64,000 nt of DNA from Lichtheimia corymbifera B2541 (GCA_000697475.1 JNEU01001131.1:124001-188000); one strand, 5' to 3'. Positions 43,374-56,600 are shown, counted from the stretch's first letter. Numbers and translations are program-made. Notes: generated by a model from the letters alone, not told the origin.

Positions 43374-45989
43374 CTAAAGTGTGCTTGAACGAGTATAAAA
43401 AACAAAGTTGCCAAGCGATGGGCTACGTCCACTGGTAAAAGATGTATTGCGACGTTTGAACATCTGGTCTTCAAGCTCATGCTGTTCCAATTGCTCAGAG
43501 GGTAGCAAAACAGCACGATCAATTGCCGATGGTAGACCTTGAAACGATGATCATCATCATTACATTAGAACCCCAGTACAACAATGACACCACCCTATTC
43601 TATATTTACCTCGATGGCGTCCACGATACATAAGGAGGATGATGACCAGCTTGCTAAGGGTACGGTATTGAGCTGCTTGTGAGGTGTTGGTATCAGGGTA
43701 TCCAATAGAGCCGCCTACATTGGCAAATGCAGAAACGCATTCATAGATAACAGTGGCCATAGTGATGGCAGTGGACGACATCATGGTGGCACTTTCGATA
43801 ATACAAATACAAAAGACACCTACAATGACCCAGCAGATATCACTGGTCAACTGGCGTTGGATTTGTGTAAGCACAAAGAAATCGGGTTGTCGTATCTTGC
43901 GGGATTGTGTCATGACGCTGTTGATAGTGGGATGGCGGCGTAATTTGATAAAAGGAGCAGAGCCTTTCAAGTCGTTGTCTGTAAATACCATCGATTCTTC
44001 ATCATCGCCGCGATATATACCAAGAGCACGTTCCTGAAATTTATGGTTTAGTAGGCATGTTAGCATATGGATGCTTTATTATTCCGCCGGCATGAAATCC
44101 TGCATCATTACCTGGTACACATTACTGTTGCGCATTGAAATGGCCACGGGGTATACGCTGATATACATGGCTACAATAAAAACAAGTTGCGTTCCAGGGT
44201 TCAAGTGGCTCAATGGCAACACCGTAAAGCCAGCTTGTTGTAAAAAGAAAGTTAGGTGACATGCGTGATGAAAACGAGAAACCTAAAACTCACCATTACG
44301 AGTAGCCACTGACTGAAAGATGCCATCCAATACGCGAGATCCCCAAGGTAACTCTTGTAGTACTGGTAACCAAAAATCGAGTGCAAGAAAGCAAATGACT
44401 TCAACAACGGTGATGGTTACCACGATGAGAAGTAACCACCATGTTTGTGTTGATGGGAATAATAAAGTGTAGCAGCGACGTGGATGATCTAGTAGATAAC
44501 GCAGCCCTTCTCGACGCATGGGTTTGGTACGTGGTGTAATCTTGTACAAGGCCCAAATGATAAACCGTAAAAGAATGGCATAGGCGGTATTGCCCACAAG
44601 AATCAATGTAATGGCAACCAAAAGTGGGAAAGGTGCATTTTGAAAGGGTGATACACTGGCATCCAGCAAAGTGAGACCAAGGTTGTTGAGTGCAGAAACA
44701 CCAAAAAAGAAGGAAAAGAGCCATGGGTCTACTGGGGCGTTGGCGTTGGAAGTCGACAGCACCTGCTGTGCATAATCTGAACATGCAATATAGGCTCGAA
44801 AACAAAAGGAGGAAATGATAATGAATCCAAGGTAGTAGGCTGGCACCAAGCGTGACAAAATATCCAATGCCATATACTCTGCACCCCCAATGCGGTATCG
44901 TTGTTGTCGGGTCAATTGGCTCTTGTCAATGGGTTGTCGCATAATATCTTCAAAAAAGGAATCATTGTCCTCATCTTCATCTTCGGATGTATCCACAAGC
45001 GTTTCGGTCAATGGCATATCACGCCTAATTTTTTCCATCAATTCTTCAAATCGACGTTCCTGTTCTAGTCGCCGTCGTGCCATTTCACGCTGTTGTTCAA
45101 TATTGCCTGCAAATGCAATGCCCTGCTGTTCTTTGTTGTCATGGACCGTGCTGCTACTGCCGCTGTTATTTACTTTTTGATCATATGGATGCACTGCTCT
45201 TGTCATTTGTTTTTCAAGTTGATCTAGGTTATTGGTATCATCCAAAACGGTGTTGCTGCTATCGTTGTTGAGATTAATGTTGATTTGCTGTTCTCGTTGA
45301 TCCATCAACTTGTTTTGCTCTTGCCGTAAATCTTGAAAGAATTCACGTATTTCATTGTGGCTGGTCATCCATGTTGAAGCTGAGCGGTGGCGTCGTGGAG
45401 TATTTCGATCATGCACGCCACGCACAGGGGATGAAGCAATTGAATTGAGCGATGAACGGCGGTGTTGTTGGGGGTCAATGATGGCGGAGGATGCTGATAA
45501 GGTGATAGCTGCACTACGTCGTTTACCAATATGTGTCTCTAAAGGTCGAATGACAACGCTGCTTGTATTCTGTTGGTGTTTTCTTTGTTGTCGTTGTCGA
45601 CGACGACTTTCCTCACGCATGCGACGTGCTTTGTTGAACAAGAGAATATCTTCAAATCGCTTTGAAAAGTAATGTTTGCGGACAACGAGGACAATGTAGG
45701 AGACTGCGACATGGGATGCAATAAAAGAGTTGAATAGCATGATGAGGATTTGAAAAGTTGAGAGTGCGGACATATCAATGACATTGAGACCAGTGTTTGT
45801 GACACCAGTTGTTGCCGTAAAGAGAGCATCGATATAATTCCATGAAGTGCCTGGCTGGCAGTAGTAGAGCCCCGATGATAAAAAGATCATGAAGCCAATA
45901 TAGAGATAATGCAGCTCGATGAAATGTACATGGTTCTCCCAAAAGGTGGCAATGGCACGGCGTACAGCCTCCAGGATGCGGACACCCAT
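43374..45989 (-). CDS. TRK1: TRK-type high-affinity potassium transporter
   Basis: Plasma-membrane K+ uptake protein of the fungal TRK family. Four exons (45989-44294, 44233-44112, 44034-43610, 43537-43374) give about 800 residues. Four pore loops are visible: FTATTGVTNTGLNVIDM, FFGVSALNNLGLTLLDAS, SVATRNAGFTVLPLSHL (across the first intron) and ECVSAFANVGGSIGYPD. The signature MYRGRHRGLPSAIDRAVLLP near the C-terminus is strongly conserved in fungal TRKs. A long hydrophilic loop between the first and second pore modules is rich in Arg, Gln and Asn, as in yeast Trk1. The start MGVRILEAVRRAI is chosen because it precedes the first membrane region directly; earlier in-frame codons lack an ATG. 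Confidence 0.94.
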
Positions 45990-47176
45990 GAACAATGGAG
46001 AGCAATGTTGACTGCAAAAGATGTGAAAGAAAGAGGAAAAAGGGAAGCTTGGAATAACGCGTGAAAAGGGGGCAGGTGGAAAGAGGAGGAGAACCAAATA
46101 TTTTTTCAGCGGTCCACGTTGTCGGTTCAGTGCTTTCTTTCATGGAATATACCTAAATTAAGATCAAAGAGCCATCAAGTCCTGTACATTGGTTGTCTTG
46201 TTTACGCAATGATTATAGCTTGGATCGTTAAAAAGTCAAGTATTTAGGTAGACGTGCACTAGGCTCTGTGTCTAGACACATGTATATTATGCTGTTGACC
46301 CAGATTGAAATCACCACGAGGTGCATCTTGTCCTTATTGAGATACAGTCGGATATGCTCCTTTTGCTTTTTTGCTTTGAAAACATTTTTGCAACATGCAT
46401 TAGCTTCACATGGATATCCCTGACACACCCTCCTCCTCTCTCTGCCATATATCTTGTTACCTTGCATATGTTTATATATGACATGATGTATCAAACACAC
46501 AGGCGGCATTGATAATGTATCAATCACTACCACTCCCTTTTTTGTGGCAATGTATTGATGTCTCCTGAAATGGTGCTGTTCGTTGCATCCCTGATTGTCT
46601 ATTTTCCATGTTGGGTATATAACTCAAGCTGTGTTACACTTGATAACATATGCATGAACAAAGAGATGCCGTGTGTGCATGTAGACAAACAAAGAACATG
46701 GCAATGTGGACATAAACATCGTGTCACGTTACTAATGTCACCTGACGCCATTTAAGTAATAGATCCTTTATATTATGTAGTTCCAGCGTTATCGCTACTA
46801 CTGCTGCATACCTGCATTAATCATTGTCATCGGTGAATCCATCTACTACTAAATTGCAGCCTGGAATGCAGCCATATTGAAATTGAGCCTTGATACATAC
46901 AACATAATCGATCTAGGCTCTTTCTTTATTAATCTTCTCGATTCTTCGCTAATTCTCGATCAATGGGGGTCATTTGCAAACAACAATTATAATGGGATAA
47001 TATCCACGTCAAATATGGGATGGGGTATTGTTGTGGCTGCCGCCGAGGACAAAGTCTTGTGCAATGCGTTTGCAATAACCGCATTGGCAGCTGAGTCCTG
47101 GTAGGGATTAATTGCCCACTCAGCAAGCATTCTTTTAGACGCGCCTTCTCTTTTCTACTTTTCTTTGACCTTTTTC
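45990..47176. other. Divergent spacer between TRK and PP2A B-subunit genes
   Basis: About 1.2 kb between two divergent starts, so it should hold both promoters. Open frames are short and unconvincing. A T-rich stretch precedes the plus-strand start. Nothing else was recognised. Confidence 0.5.
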
Positions 47177-49030
47177 ATGACACTCAACGAAGATCACAAC
47201 TGGAAATTTGCTCAGTGCTTTGGTGACAAGGGCGATTCAGACGACATCACTGAAGGTTCGTTTTCCATCTCTGTGCTAAAACGTCATGCCAACTTTACAC
47301 ACAACAACTCCACCCACGGCACTTGTACTCACTTTTTTTTTCTCTCTCTCTTTACATTGGCAGCCGACATTATCTCGACAGTCGAATTCGATCACACGGG
47401 CGACTACTTGGCTACAGGCGACAAGGGTGGACGTGTTGTTTTATTCGAGAGAAGCGATAGTGTAAGGGTGAACAGCAGTGGTGTGTTCCATAGCAAGGAT
47501 AACTGAATGCATGTCAATAGAAAAAAGGCGTTGAATACCGTTTCCACACCGAGTTCCAATCGCACGAAGCCGAGTTCGACTATCTCAAGAGCTTGGAGAT
47601 TGAGGAAAAGATTAACAAGATCAAATGGTGCAAACGGCAAAACTCGGCTCACTTTTTGTTGTCAGCCAACGGTAGATACCATTATTATACAATTGCATCT
47701 TGAGAATCATGTACTAAATAGGGCCATCCTTAGACAAAACCATCAAGCTATGGAAAGTATTTGAAAAGTCATTGAAGGTCGTTGCTGAAAATAACTTGGG
47801 CGATGGACCTGTTGCACCCACCTCTCAACTGCGCATTCCAAAGATGGCACACCATGACACGATCGTTGCTGCTGTACCGCGACGTATCTATGCAAACGGT
47901 AAGAGAAGATTAGGCATGTAATGGGTCTATCATACTTATCAATGTTGATTAGCACACACATACCACATCAATTCCATCTCGGTCAACTCTGATAGTGAAA
48001 CGTATATTTCGGCTGACGATTTGCGAGTTAACCTCTGGAACCTTGATATCTCGGATCAAAGTTTCAGTAAGTGGAAATCAATGAAGGATAAAACCCAAGG
48101 ATGTGTATATTAAACTAGGATACTATAGACATTGTTGATATCAAGCCAGCCAATATGGAAGAATTGACCGAAGTGATCACAGCAGCTGAATTCCATCCAT
48201 ATCACTGCAACCTGTTCATGTACAGCTCCAGCAAGGGTACTGTGAAGTTATGTGACATGCGAGAAGCAGCATTGTGCGACCAATATGCTCAAGGTAAAAG
48301 AGGATGATGGTTGGATACATGAGACGATGGGCCCTAATATGGGGGGTTGTGAATGTAGTCTTTGAATCACAAGAAGATCCATCCAGCCGTTCATTCTTTT
48401 CCGAGATCATCCAATCCATATCAGACATCAAGTTTAGTCATGATGGTCGATACATCCTTTCTCGTGATTACCTTACATTAAAGATCTGGGACATCAACAT
48501 GGATCGGGAGCCAGTGCAGACTATCAACATTCATGACCAATTGCGATCCAAGTTATGTGATCTTTACGAGAATGATTGCATCTTTGACAAGTTTGAGTGT
48601 GTCTTCAGTGGTGACGACAGGTAAGCACCAATCCAATGGAGATATCTTTTTTTGTTTGTTGACACTTTTGCTTTTAGCCATGTCATGACTGGATCTTACA
48701 ACAACACATTCCATTTATACGATCGTGAGGGCAATTCGGATATCATGCTCCAGGCGGATAAATCAGCATTCAAAGCGAAGCGATTGGGATCTGCCAAGAA
48801 TAAGATGGCTCTTTCCCGTGGTAAACCTGGCATGATGTATGGTGACAGCTCAGACTTCAACAAAAAGATCCTTCATGCATCCTGGCATCCACAAGAAAAC
48901 GTTTTGGCAGTGGCAGCAACCAACAATCTCTTCATCTTTACGTAAGTGTTGGCAAGGAGTGTGTGACATGGATGGGTCTCGTGGCTAACAATGCGAGGTG
49001 TCGTTGTCTAGTGACAAGCAACAACAATAG
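47177..49030 (+). CDS. CDC55: PP2A regulatory subunit B (PR55/CDC55)
   Basis: WD-repeat B subunit that directs protein phosphatase 2A to substrates in mitosis and signalling. Exon 1 starts [20 protein letters not shown]. Exons then give [56 protein letters not shown] and [17 protein letters not shown], all near-invariant B55 stretches. [51 protein letters not shown] and [15 protein letters not shown] follow. The last full exon ends [20 protein letters not shown], and a final short exon gives DKQQQ and the stop at 49030. About ten exons and 445 residues, the family length. Confidence 0.96.
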
Positions 49031-49998
49031 TAGTAGTAGACAATCACCAACACCACACATCAAGGAAAAAACGTTAACGCTCCTCGACATCAACAACATA
49101 TTCCGCTTTTCATCTACGCAAAGTCATCGATTTATCACCACCTTCTTTGTATTTTCTTTCCCAACCACCACCACCAACATCAACATTTATGCTAGCATCG
49201 TCCTACGAGTCCCTGTATGCCCTCTTTTTGCTTATGGCATATCCGTTTCTGAACAAGTATTCGCCATATTGATTTCTTTTCAAACACATGTTGATTGCCG
49301 TGTTGTGGTGGGGTTGTATCTGATGACAAGCTTGACGGGTGTTGAAGGGTGATACATCATCCCTGTTTTATTTGCAATGTTATGCATGGTTCTTTCTATC
49401 GAAACAATGTCTATCAGGAATTTGTCGTTGTCGGAATCTTTTTTCATGCACAAAAAGCATAAAGTGGATGCATAATTGGGCGGGGGACATACAATACCGT
49501 GTGATGTACGTTCTCATGCATGCTGATGCATCCTAAAAGCCCAGTATTGTAGAACCCTAGTAGTCAACATGATAAAAAAGTCACTTTTTTTTTCTCCTCT
49601 TCTGCAACAGCCCTTTTTTGGACTTTCCAAAGGGGATGATGACCGAAAAGAAACAACAAAGAGGGGGTGGTGGATGAATGCGTCAATGGCAAAACATACG
49701 AGTATCGGTCAAAGTGCAATATCATTATATATGATGAATGTACCATAATAGCTATTGTTGTATTATCGGGCATAGCTAATGGCAATGATAAACTACCTGA
49801 AGTAGCAAGCAATTGATTCCCGGGCATGCAAAAGAGGACCCTCTCCAAGGATAAGGGATGAAGAGTCGCATTTTGCCCCTTTAATTACCACACAGGGTCA
49901 TCAGCTTGTCTTCTTTTTTTTTTTTCTCTTTCTCTCGTCTTTTTCTTTCCCTCCTTTTTCTATCTTGCTTTCTTTCTTGTGCGCAGTGTATACACACG
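49031..49998. other. Spacer between the PP2A B-subunit gene and the first LEA_2-type gene
   Basis: Nearly 1 kb. The first part is Asn/His-codon-like low-complexity sequence (CAA/CAC-rich), probably the 3' end of the PP2A B transcript. A long T/C tract (about 49908-49975) lies directly before the next start. No gene was found. Confidence 0.5.
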
Positions 49999-51156
49999 AT
50001 GGCATCAAAGGATGACATCGACTTTCCTTCTAAAGATCCATATCGTATGCGTCCACCAGCGGCAGCCATAGCAACAGGAGGTGAGTGTTAAGGAGCGGGG
50101 AATTGAGAAAAACATGTTGTGTCATTAATGCAGCAGCTATTATGAAGACAGACGCGATGCCCCACCACCACCACCCAGTATATACACGGATCACCAAGAA
50201 GACAATATAGAAAAAAGAGCCAATTCATATCTACCCTATTCCAATCATGCACCAGAATTGCGTCCCGTCGAATTATACATTGATGAAAACGAACACCCAA
50301 CAGCAACAACAGCCCACCATCACCCGCATGTTCGATTGGATTTATATAATGCTGAAGGTGCCAGTAAATCCATGCTATCAGCTCCTGCTCTCTCACTTAT
50401 CAAAGCACTTGCAACACATCCAACGCATCAACATCATGTTAATAATAATAACAATACGACTACCACAGCACCAAAGTCAGCCTTGGGTAATCCACCACTT
50501 TCATCGATTGAGCTTGTGCAGCGACGACGACAACGACGACAGCGTTGCACACGACGCATGTATATTTTATGTTGGACAATTGCACTTTTGCTTGCAGCTG
50601 TCGGGATTATCATTTTCTTTTGTTGGCCTAGGACACCGGGTGTCGCCATGGCAGATAAGGCACAATCAATCTATTTACCAGCTGATTGGGGTCCCGACCA
50701 TCAACCTTCGTTAAGAGCAACATGGCAACTCAATGTGACATTGGACAATACACAAAACTGGATCCCAACCCGTGTGCATGGCATTGACTTTACATTGGTC
50801 GACGACGCTACAGGTGTGGCGTTTGCAACAGGACGACAAGAACCTGCAGGGCTTATTGTATTACCACCGCGAGCTATGCATCCATTACGTGTGGTATTAC
50901 ATGTCAGTTACGAACCTCCTTCTATAAATGATACCACCTTCCAAGACTTGTACAATGCCTGTGGACCTAAAAAGATGGGTGCTGCTTCTGATCTTGATGT
51001 TCATTTACAGGTAAGACAAAGGGGTGTATGCTTTATCATATAAACACTCAACCATGGTGTATGTACTAGGCATCCTTCCACATATGGGGATTGGCATGGA
51101 AACCAACAGCAGTAGCACAACCTGAATCTGATACATTTGCATGTCCTACCAACTAA
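49999..51156 (+). CDS. LEA_2-type single-span membrane protein (first of a pair)
   Basis: Predicted type II membrane protein of about 335 residues. The N-terminus MASKDDIDFPSKDPYRMRPP is followed by a Pro-, His- and Asn-rich cytoplasmic part and a basic run (QRRRQRRQRCTRR). One membrane helix follows (MYILCWTIALLLAAVGIIIF). The outer domain resembles LEA_2/NDR1-like domains: LRATWQLNVTLDNTQNWIPT and GIDFTLVDDATG. After an intron (51010-51070) the end is ASFHIWGLAWKP ... FACPTN. The frame across the first intron does not join with the obvious GTGAGT donor (50090); a donor five bases on (GTGTTA, 50094) with acceptor before 50132 keeps the frame. Function unknown; the neighbour at 51653-52686 has the same layout. 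Confidence 0.7.
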
Positions 51157-51652
51157 GATAATTGCATTACACTGGTCAATCTCTCTTGTATATACCCAAC
51201 CATCTACTAGTACATCATCATCACCATCACCATCACCATTGCCCATATAAAGACATAATATCTCATGCATGTGCACGTTTTTTGACCATTGGAGGATATG
51301 CTACACAAACATGGGGACCCTTGTTTTATACCATTTCAGTCAGCGGAGGTCAATGATTGCATACGAAAAGGTTCCAGCCTTGTATTCTGTAATTTTTTTA
51401 AGCTTGCATGGAGAAAACATCATGTGATGTCTGTGCGAGCTGGTAGGTGGGGGGGGGAGGAGAGGAGAGGTAAAATAGAAAAAGAAAATGCAATTGAATG
51501 AATGTATGTGTGTAGTATGTGGTGTATAACGAAAAAGGAAAAGGGGGTATCCAAAGTATGAGCATTGTTTGTTTTTCTCTTCTTCTTTTACCAATGCATT
51601 TCTCCCGGTTCTTTTTGTACATGACTATTTTTACAGACAAGGTGTTTCCCTT
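51157..51652. other. Spacer between the two convergent LEA_2-type genes
   Basis: About 500 bp of 3' flank for both genes. It contains a (CATCAC)-type repeat at about 51217-51240 and a poly-G run at about 51447-51456. Nothing else was recognised. Confidence 0.5.
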
Positions 51653-52686
51653 TTAACCACCAAATGCCCCGCCTAAAGCCGAAGTAAACCCGTCGTTCTA
51701 AAAAAGGGATATGGAGGGTCAGCTACCTGAAAATAAAGTCCCGTCTTCCCCCCCTTCTCTCTCTCTTTGTATATGCATGGTTGTTGCCCTTACCGAGAGT
51801 GGACATGCGAATGATGCCGAACCTGAGATAGACGGATGAATCGTGACAAACAATACACTTGCTGCCAAATGAATCGTGTAATCCACGGTGATATCGGTTG
51901 GGTCGCTACCGCCATATAATCCGCATTCTTGCAATAACGTATTCAGCATAAGTTGGGAGGATGACGACGTGGTATCATATTGGATGGTAAACGGAAACGT
52001 AAAATTTGAGTTGCTGTGCGTTGGAATTGTATGCTTTGCAAGATAACCTGAGCCAAGAAATGCATTGCCATCCTTGGTTGGTAATGTGGCCTGTATATAT
52101 CAAACATGTGTTTAATCATCCGTGTCAGTGGCGCATCCACACGTCCGCTCTTTCTTTTTTCCCTCGCTCTCTTTCAGGAACCAATATTTACCGTTGCATG
52201 CATATCAGAGAGATGGATAGGAAGGTTGTTTGGGCTGACCACGTTCACAATGAGCCCAATTCCAATATCAAACTCAGTGCCATTGTAGTCAATTTGTAAT
52301 TGATTGGTACCAGGTGGATTGGTGACATCCAGCACATTGACTTCGGGCATCTTGAAAGTACCCAGTAACGCTCCAATAACAATGATACAGATAATGATAC
52401 CAATGATAATGAACCACACAATGTAACGTGCCCAAACAGGCAAACAACATGCGCAACATAAGCATCGACAACAACAATTCCTTTCGGTCAATGGGCGTTT
52501 CTTTTGTGGTATTGCTTCAGGTTGCCATGATGCTAATGATAAGAGAGCTGTCAGAAAATGTTCAAAGTCGAATTGAGCTTATTAATTACCTCGATGAAAT
52601 TGACTATGCTTCTCGATATCGTAGTCTGCATGTGGTGGTGGCGGTGGTGGCGGTTGAGATGGATACGATTGTTGTTGGAATGTCAT
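51653..52686 (-). CDS. LEA_2-type single-span membrane protein (second of a pair)
   Basis: Predicted type II membrane protein of about 260 residues in four exons. Exon 1 (52686 to about 52591) encodes MTFQQQSYPSQ, a Pro run and HADYDIEKH. The next exon has a Cys cluster (ERNCCCRCLCCACCLPV) and one membrane helix (YIVWFIIIGIIICIIVIGAL). The outer domain has QLQIDYNGTEFDIGIGLIV, SPNNLPIHLSDMHATV, then KDGNAFLGSGYLAKHTIPTH and LAASVLFVTIHPSISGSASF. The last intron (51793-51698) leads to a Gly-rich end, NDGFTSALGGAFGG. The same order, membrane helix then strand-rich domain with an N-P/N-x-P motif and a FACP near the end, occurs in the neighbour. Cys residues next to the helix suggest palmitoylation. 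Confidence 0.75.
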
Positions 52687-53674
52687 TTTATACACGAAAA
52701 GAAGCTGGAGAAAAAGAAACAAGAAAGATGAAACCTGGAAGAAAAAGATGATGTATTATATATATATCAAGTAGCATGGCACCGAAAAACCGAATAATGG
52801 TCGGGCCGGGCCATGGGTGTTGTGGGTTACAAGGCCCGCACCACGTGCCGGTTTGTCTACCACAACTTGCCCTACCAATTTGAACATGTCAAGTGAATCC
52901 AATTAATTGACAAGCCGACAATTCTTCAACATCGTTTTAGCTAGAGCTTGCGTTCGGCAAAAAAGAGGAACAAGCGAGTGTGGACAGGCGATGAAGATTC
53001 CAATAATTCTACGACATAAAGAAAATGATAATATTATGAAAGAGCTATGGAAAAAAGATGTGAAGGATTTAGCTTATGCCAAGAGCTTTGGTTGACTTCG
53101 GAAAAGGCGCGCCGCGCACACATGTGCACAAAATTTTGCTGTTGGCTGGGATAAACAATGACAGCGGGTTTCTGTATTCCCATTTGTCGGTGGGTTGTTT
53201 TGCATTGTCGTCCCTTACATCGTGTGCGACCATCTACTATCGATATATAAATGACAGCTTGACAACTATCGGGTTAACCTTTTCTCACTTTTCCGCACAC
53301 ACGCACACACACACACAATTTCCCGCATTATATGCGGGAGATTACGATTTTGATCGATTGATCGCCATACTTTCTAGTAGTCGTAGTCGTAGTTAATATC
53401 ATCATGATGACAACTTTATTTTAACCTGCGTTGTCAACATCATCTAAAATGGCTTCGTGACACATAAAAGTCATCTCTACATCACTGATAAGCATCGCTA
53501 TTGTGTCACCCCTGCTAACTACATATCCACTTTGCAGCCTAAAACATTCAGCCGGCATAGTGATCGTCGTTAAAAGTGAGATCTAAACGAAATCCCGAAC
53601 ACTACTAAAGAGACCCAGCAACTCCCAAGAGAAAAATATTCCATCCATTTTGCACTTATTTAGTGCCCTGCCTT
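52687..53674. other. Spacer, no gene supported
   Basis: About 1 kb between two minus-strand genes, including a (TA)n run near 52755-52765 and (CA)n near 53298-53318. A repeated GTAGTC stretch sits near 53378-53392. Nothing recognisable as a gene. Confidence 0.5.
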
Positions 53675-56600
53675 TTAATCCTCATCATCAAAGAATGGAT
53701 CTAACGCTTCATCATTATCCTTCCTAGATTCCTGAACTACATCAAAGACAACAGTATCCTTGGCGGGAGCTTGCTCAGGTTTGTCATCCTCCTTGTTCTT
53801 GTCGTCTTGTTTCACCTTTCCCCCATGATTGGGCTCGTTTTTATCATTGACCTCCCCCTCAACCTCCTCCTTTTTCTTCTCTACGGATTGCTTCTCGGGA
53901 GCAGAGTTGGATGCTTCTTCGGATGGTGGTGGAGGTGCAGGTGCTTTGACTGGTGACAACGGAGGAGAATCTTGCATAGTGGCTGTACCACTGGTCATGG
54001 GTGTGGGTCGTGTGAATGATGATGATGAAACTCGTTCTGAGGAAGCAACACTAGCAGCTGAGGATGATGCGGCGGATGTAGTTCCTGCAGCATTACGCTG
54101 AAAGATCATGTTCCATTTCTCTTCATTGTTGCTGCGCATAAATGACATCAGGCTACGGCGCTGTTGTGGCTGTCTGGTAGCATCTGCAAGATTGGATTCC
54201 GCTCGTAAAGGTCGTGCTTGGCGTCGCTTTTCACTTTCAGCGTGTGATTTCAATGTTGCTTCATTGAAGAATGTATCATAATGCTTGATGAGGTCCCGAC
54301 CGAAATACATGGGTACCCGACTCGTGAGTGTGGTAAGCGATTCATGGCCTGGTCGAAGTATCACTGATCCCAAAGAGTCGCCGATTGATTCCACTGCAGC
54401 ATCATCAAGCTTGTTGTCCTGAACAAATCTATAAGCTTTGATGAGTATGCTACACTTCATGATCTGCTACTATACTCCTACTTGCCCACGGATTTGGGAT
54501 ATCAACAATTTGAGGGTCGAGAAATGGCTTCCTGGCAATGTTGCTATTAGATTGCTTAATGGTTGTAAGCGTATGCTGTCATCTTGTTCGTCTATGTAAA
54601 AAGGCATTAGTGCATGTAACAAAAATCACCACACACCCAACCTGATTTTACTCACGGTTGCTATAAAGCGCTTGTGCCGCGTCATAAAACTCAAATGTCA
54701 TTAGACATTCTGGTAATTCCAATAAATAGAGGCGTAACACCGCAACGAGTGTCATAGGATCGTACTGCTGAAGAAGCTCCGGTGTCAATTGATCGCTTGG
54801 AACGTTGAGATTGGAGCATGCTGCATAAACGCGATCCAAAGGTAGCTTCGTGGACCATAATTGAAGTTTCTCTATGGACGCGAAAAAGCATGTGTTACAT
54901 TATGCAAATCGCCGTCTGTATCACGCGCACACACATACCTTCCTGATTCAGCTTCCCTGTCTCTGCATTGTAATTATATTAATCATTGAGTCAACGCCAG
55001 TACAAAAATCAATGCAACTGGTAGCGGTAATTACCTTTCTCAATAGCATCAAGAACAAGAGTGACAAATCTTGGGATATCATCTTCAGATTGCCTTGCCA
55101 ACCCATCAAGTGGAACGCCAAAGATTTGATCTAGACATTAATTGTGCCAAGCGTCAGCCTGAGTCCCACATTCTCTCCTTCCCCTTTATATTACCTTGTG
55201 AAACCCCGTGGAATTGGTTCTCATATAAGATTGGTTGCGGCGAAAAGCTGGATACGCAGTATTGCTGTACAATGTATTGTATGTCGTGATCAGGCTTCAA
55301 AGATTCTTGATAAACGAGCATATCATCCACCAATGCCTTGTCTCCGGGGATCATCTCCGATAGGCACAGTGAGAACGAGGCAATAGCTATATGGTTAACC
55401 CACCTAATAAGTATCCCATCCCCATTGACTCGACTCGTCCACTCACTCACCTTGTTTAAGCACAGCTAAACGCTTAAGCTCCATTTGTTCCATTTCTGCA
55501 AAATGTGCAAACTATCCACATATTAGAGCCAGGATCAATATCACACCTTTTCACCCAATCTTACCAATGATTGTTCAACCACCATACGCATTTGATCCAT
55601 GCGCTTCACAGCAACACGATATGCTTCATCGGCAAGCTCGGCTTCGCGTTGTGCACGTTTTAACTGATCCTCGAGAGGTATTTGCTGTCCGCCACCACCA
55701 ATGCGTTCAAGAAATCCAAAACCATAACCGGAAGAAGAAGAAGAAGAAGCAGCACCTGGTGTATCATCGCGCCATTGATAAAATGATTGAGGAGAAGGCG
55801 AAAACTTATTGCCACGCTGACCCACAAGACGCAAGATTTCAAGAGGATGGATCAATTGCTGAGCAACGACGTCTGCCATAGCAGGAGAATCCTTGCATTG
55901 TGGCATATTATGTTGCAACCAAATCGAGATGGATTCACCTGATGAAGTATTCTGGTATCGGCCAAGAATAGGAACACGGTGTTCACCCACAGGGATCTCA
56001 TTCTTCATACTGCTGACCATTTTATCCAATTCGGCTCGTGACATTCGCTGGTTGCCAATCAAGATCGTTGTTGTATCTTGATCCATCACCTGCTCTTTGT
56101 TTTCCAGCTTTCCTTCCAATGGTGATTGTTGTTGCGGGAGTGGTGGTGAAGCCGTAGTTGTAGGTGATGTAGCTGCTGCTGCTGCTGCTGCTTCCTCCTT
56201 TTGTTCCTCTTCCATCATCCATGCACGATGTTTCTTTTGGTAATTGCTCTTGGCTCGATCCATCTCCTTGACAAGACCATCAAACTGCTTAAGACTTGCA
56301 TCGACCGACTGCTTGCTTGTCGTAAGGGTTCGCTTATAATCTTCCTGGAACTTTTGCAATGGCCTGAGTACTGTGTCTGTCAATGTATCTGCAGTGCGTT
56401 TGTGCTGTTCACCGAACCGACCACTTGTCGCCTTTAGGTTCTCAAAGCATCCTCTTAATACGGCACCATCGTCACGTGCAAAACCACTGCTTTTGAGAGG
56501 AGTCCTGGCTTGCTCGCTTAATCGGAATGCAAAGCTCTCTTCAATGGCAATACGCTCCTTAAAGAAGGCAATCATTTCATCGTTCTCCACCTTGCTTTGG

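Noticed and set aside
45990..46097. Longer N-terminus for the TRK transporter
   Set aside because: The extension begins at a TTG and crosses a likely leader; the ATG at 45989 gives a normal TRK start.
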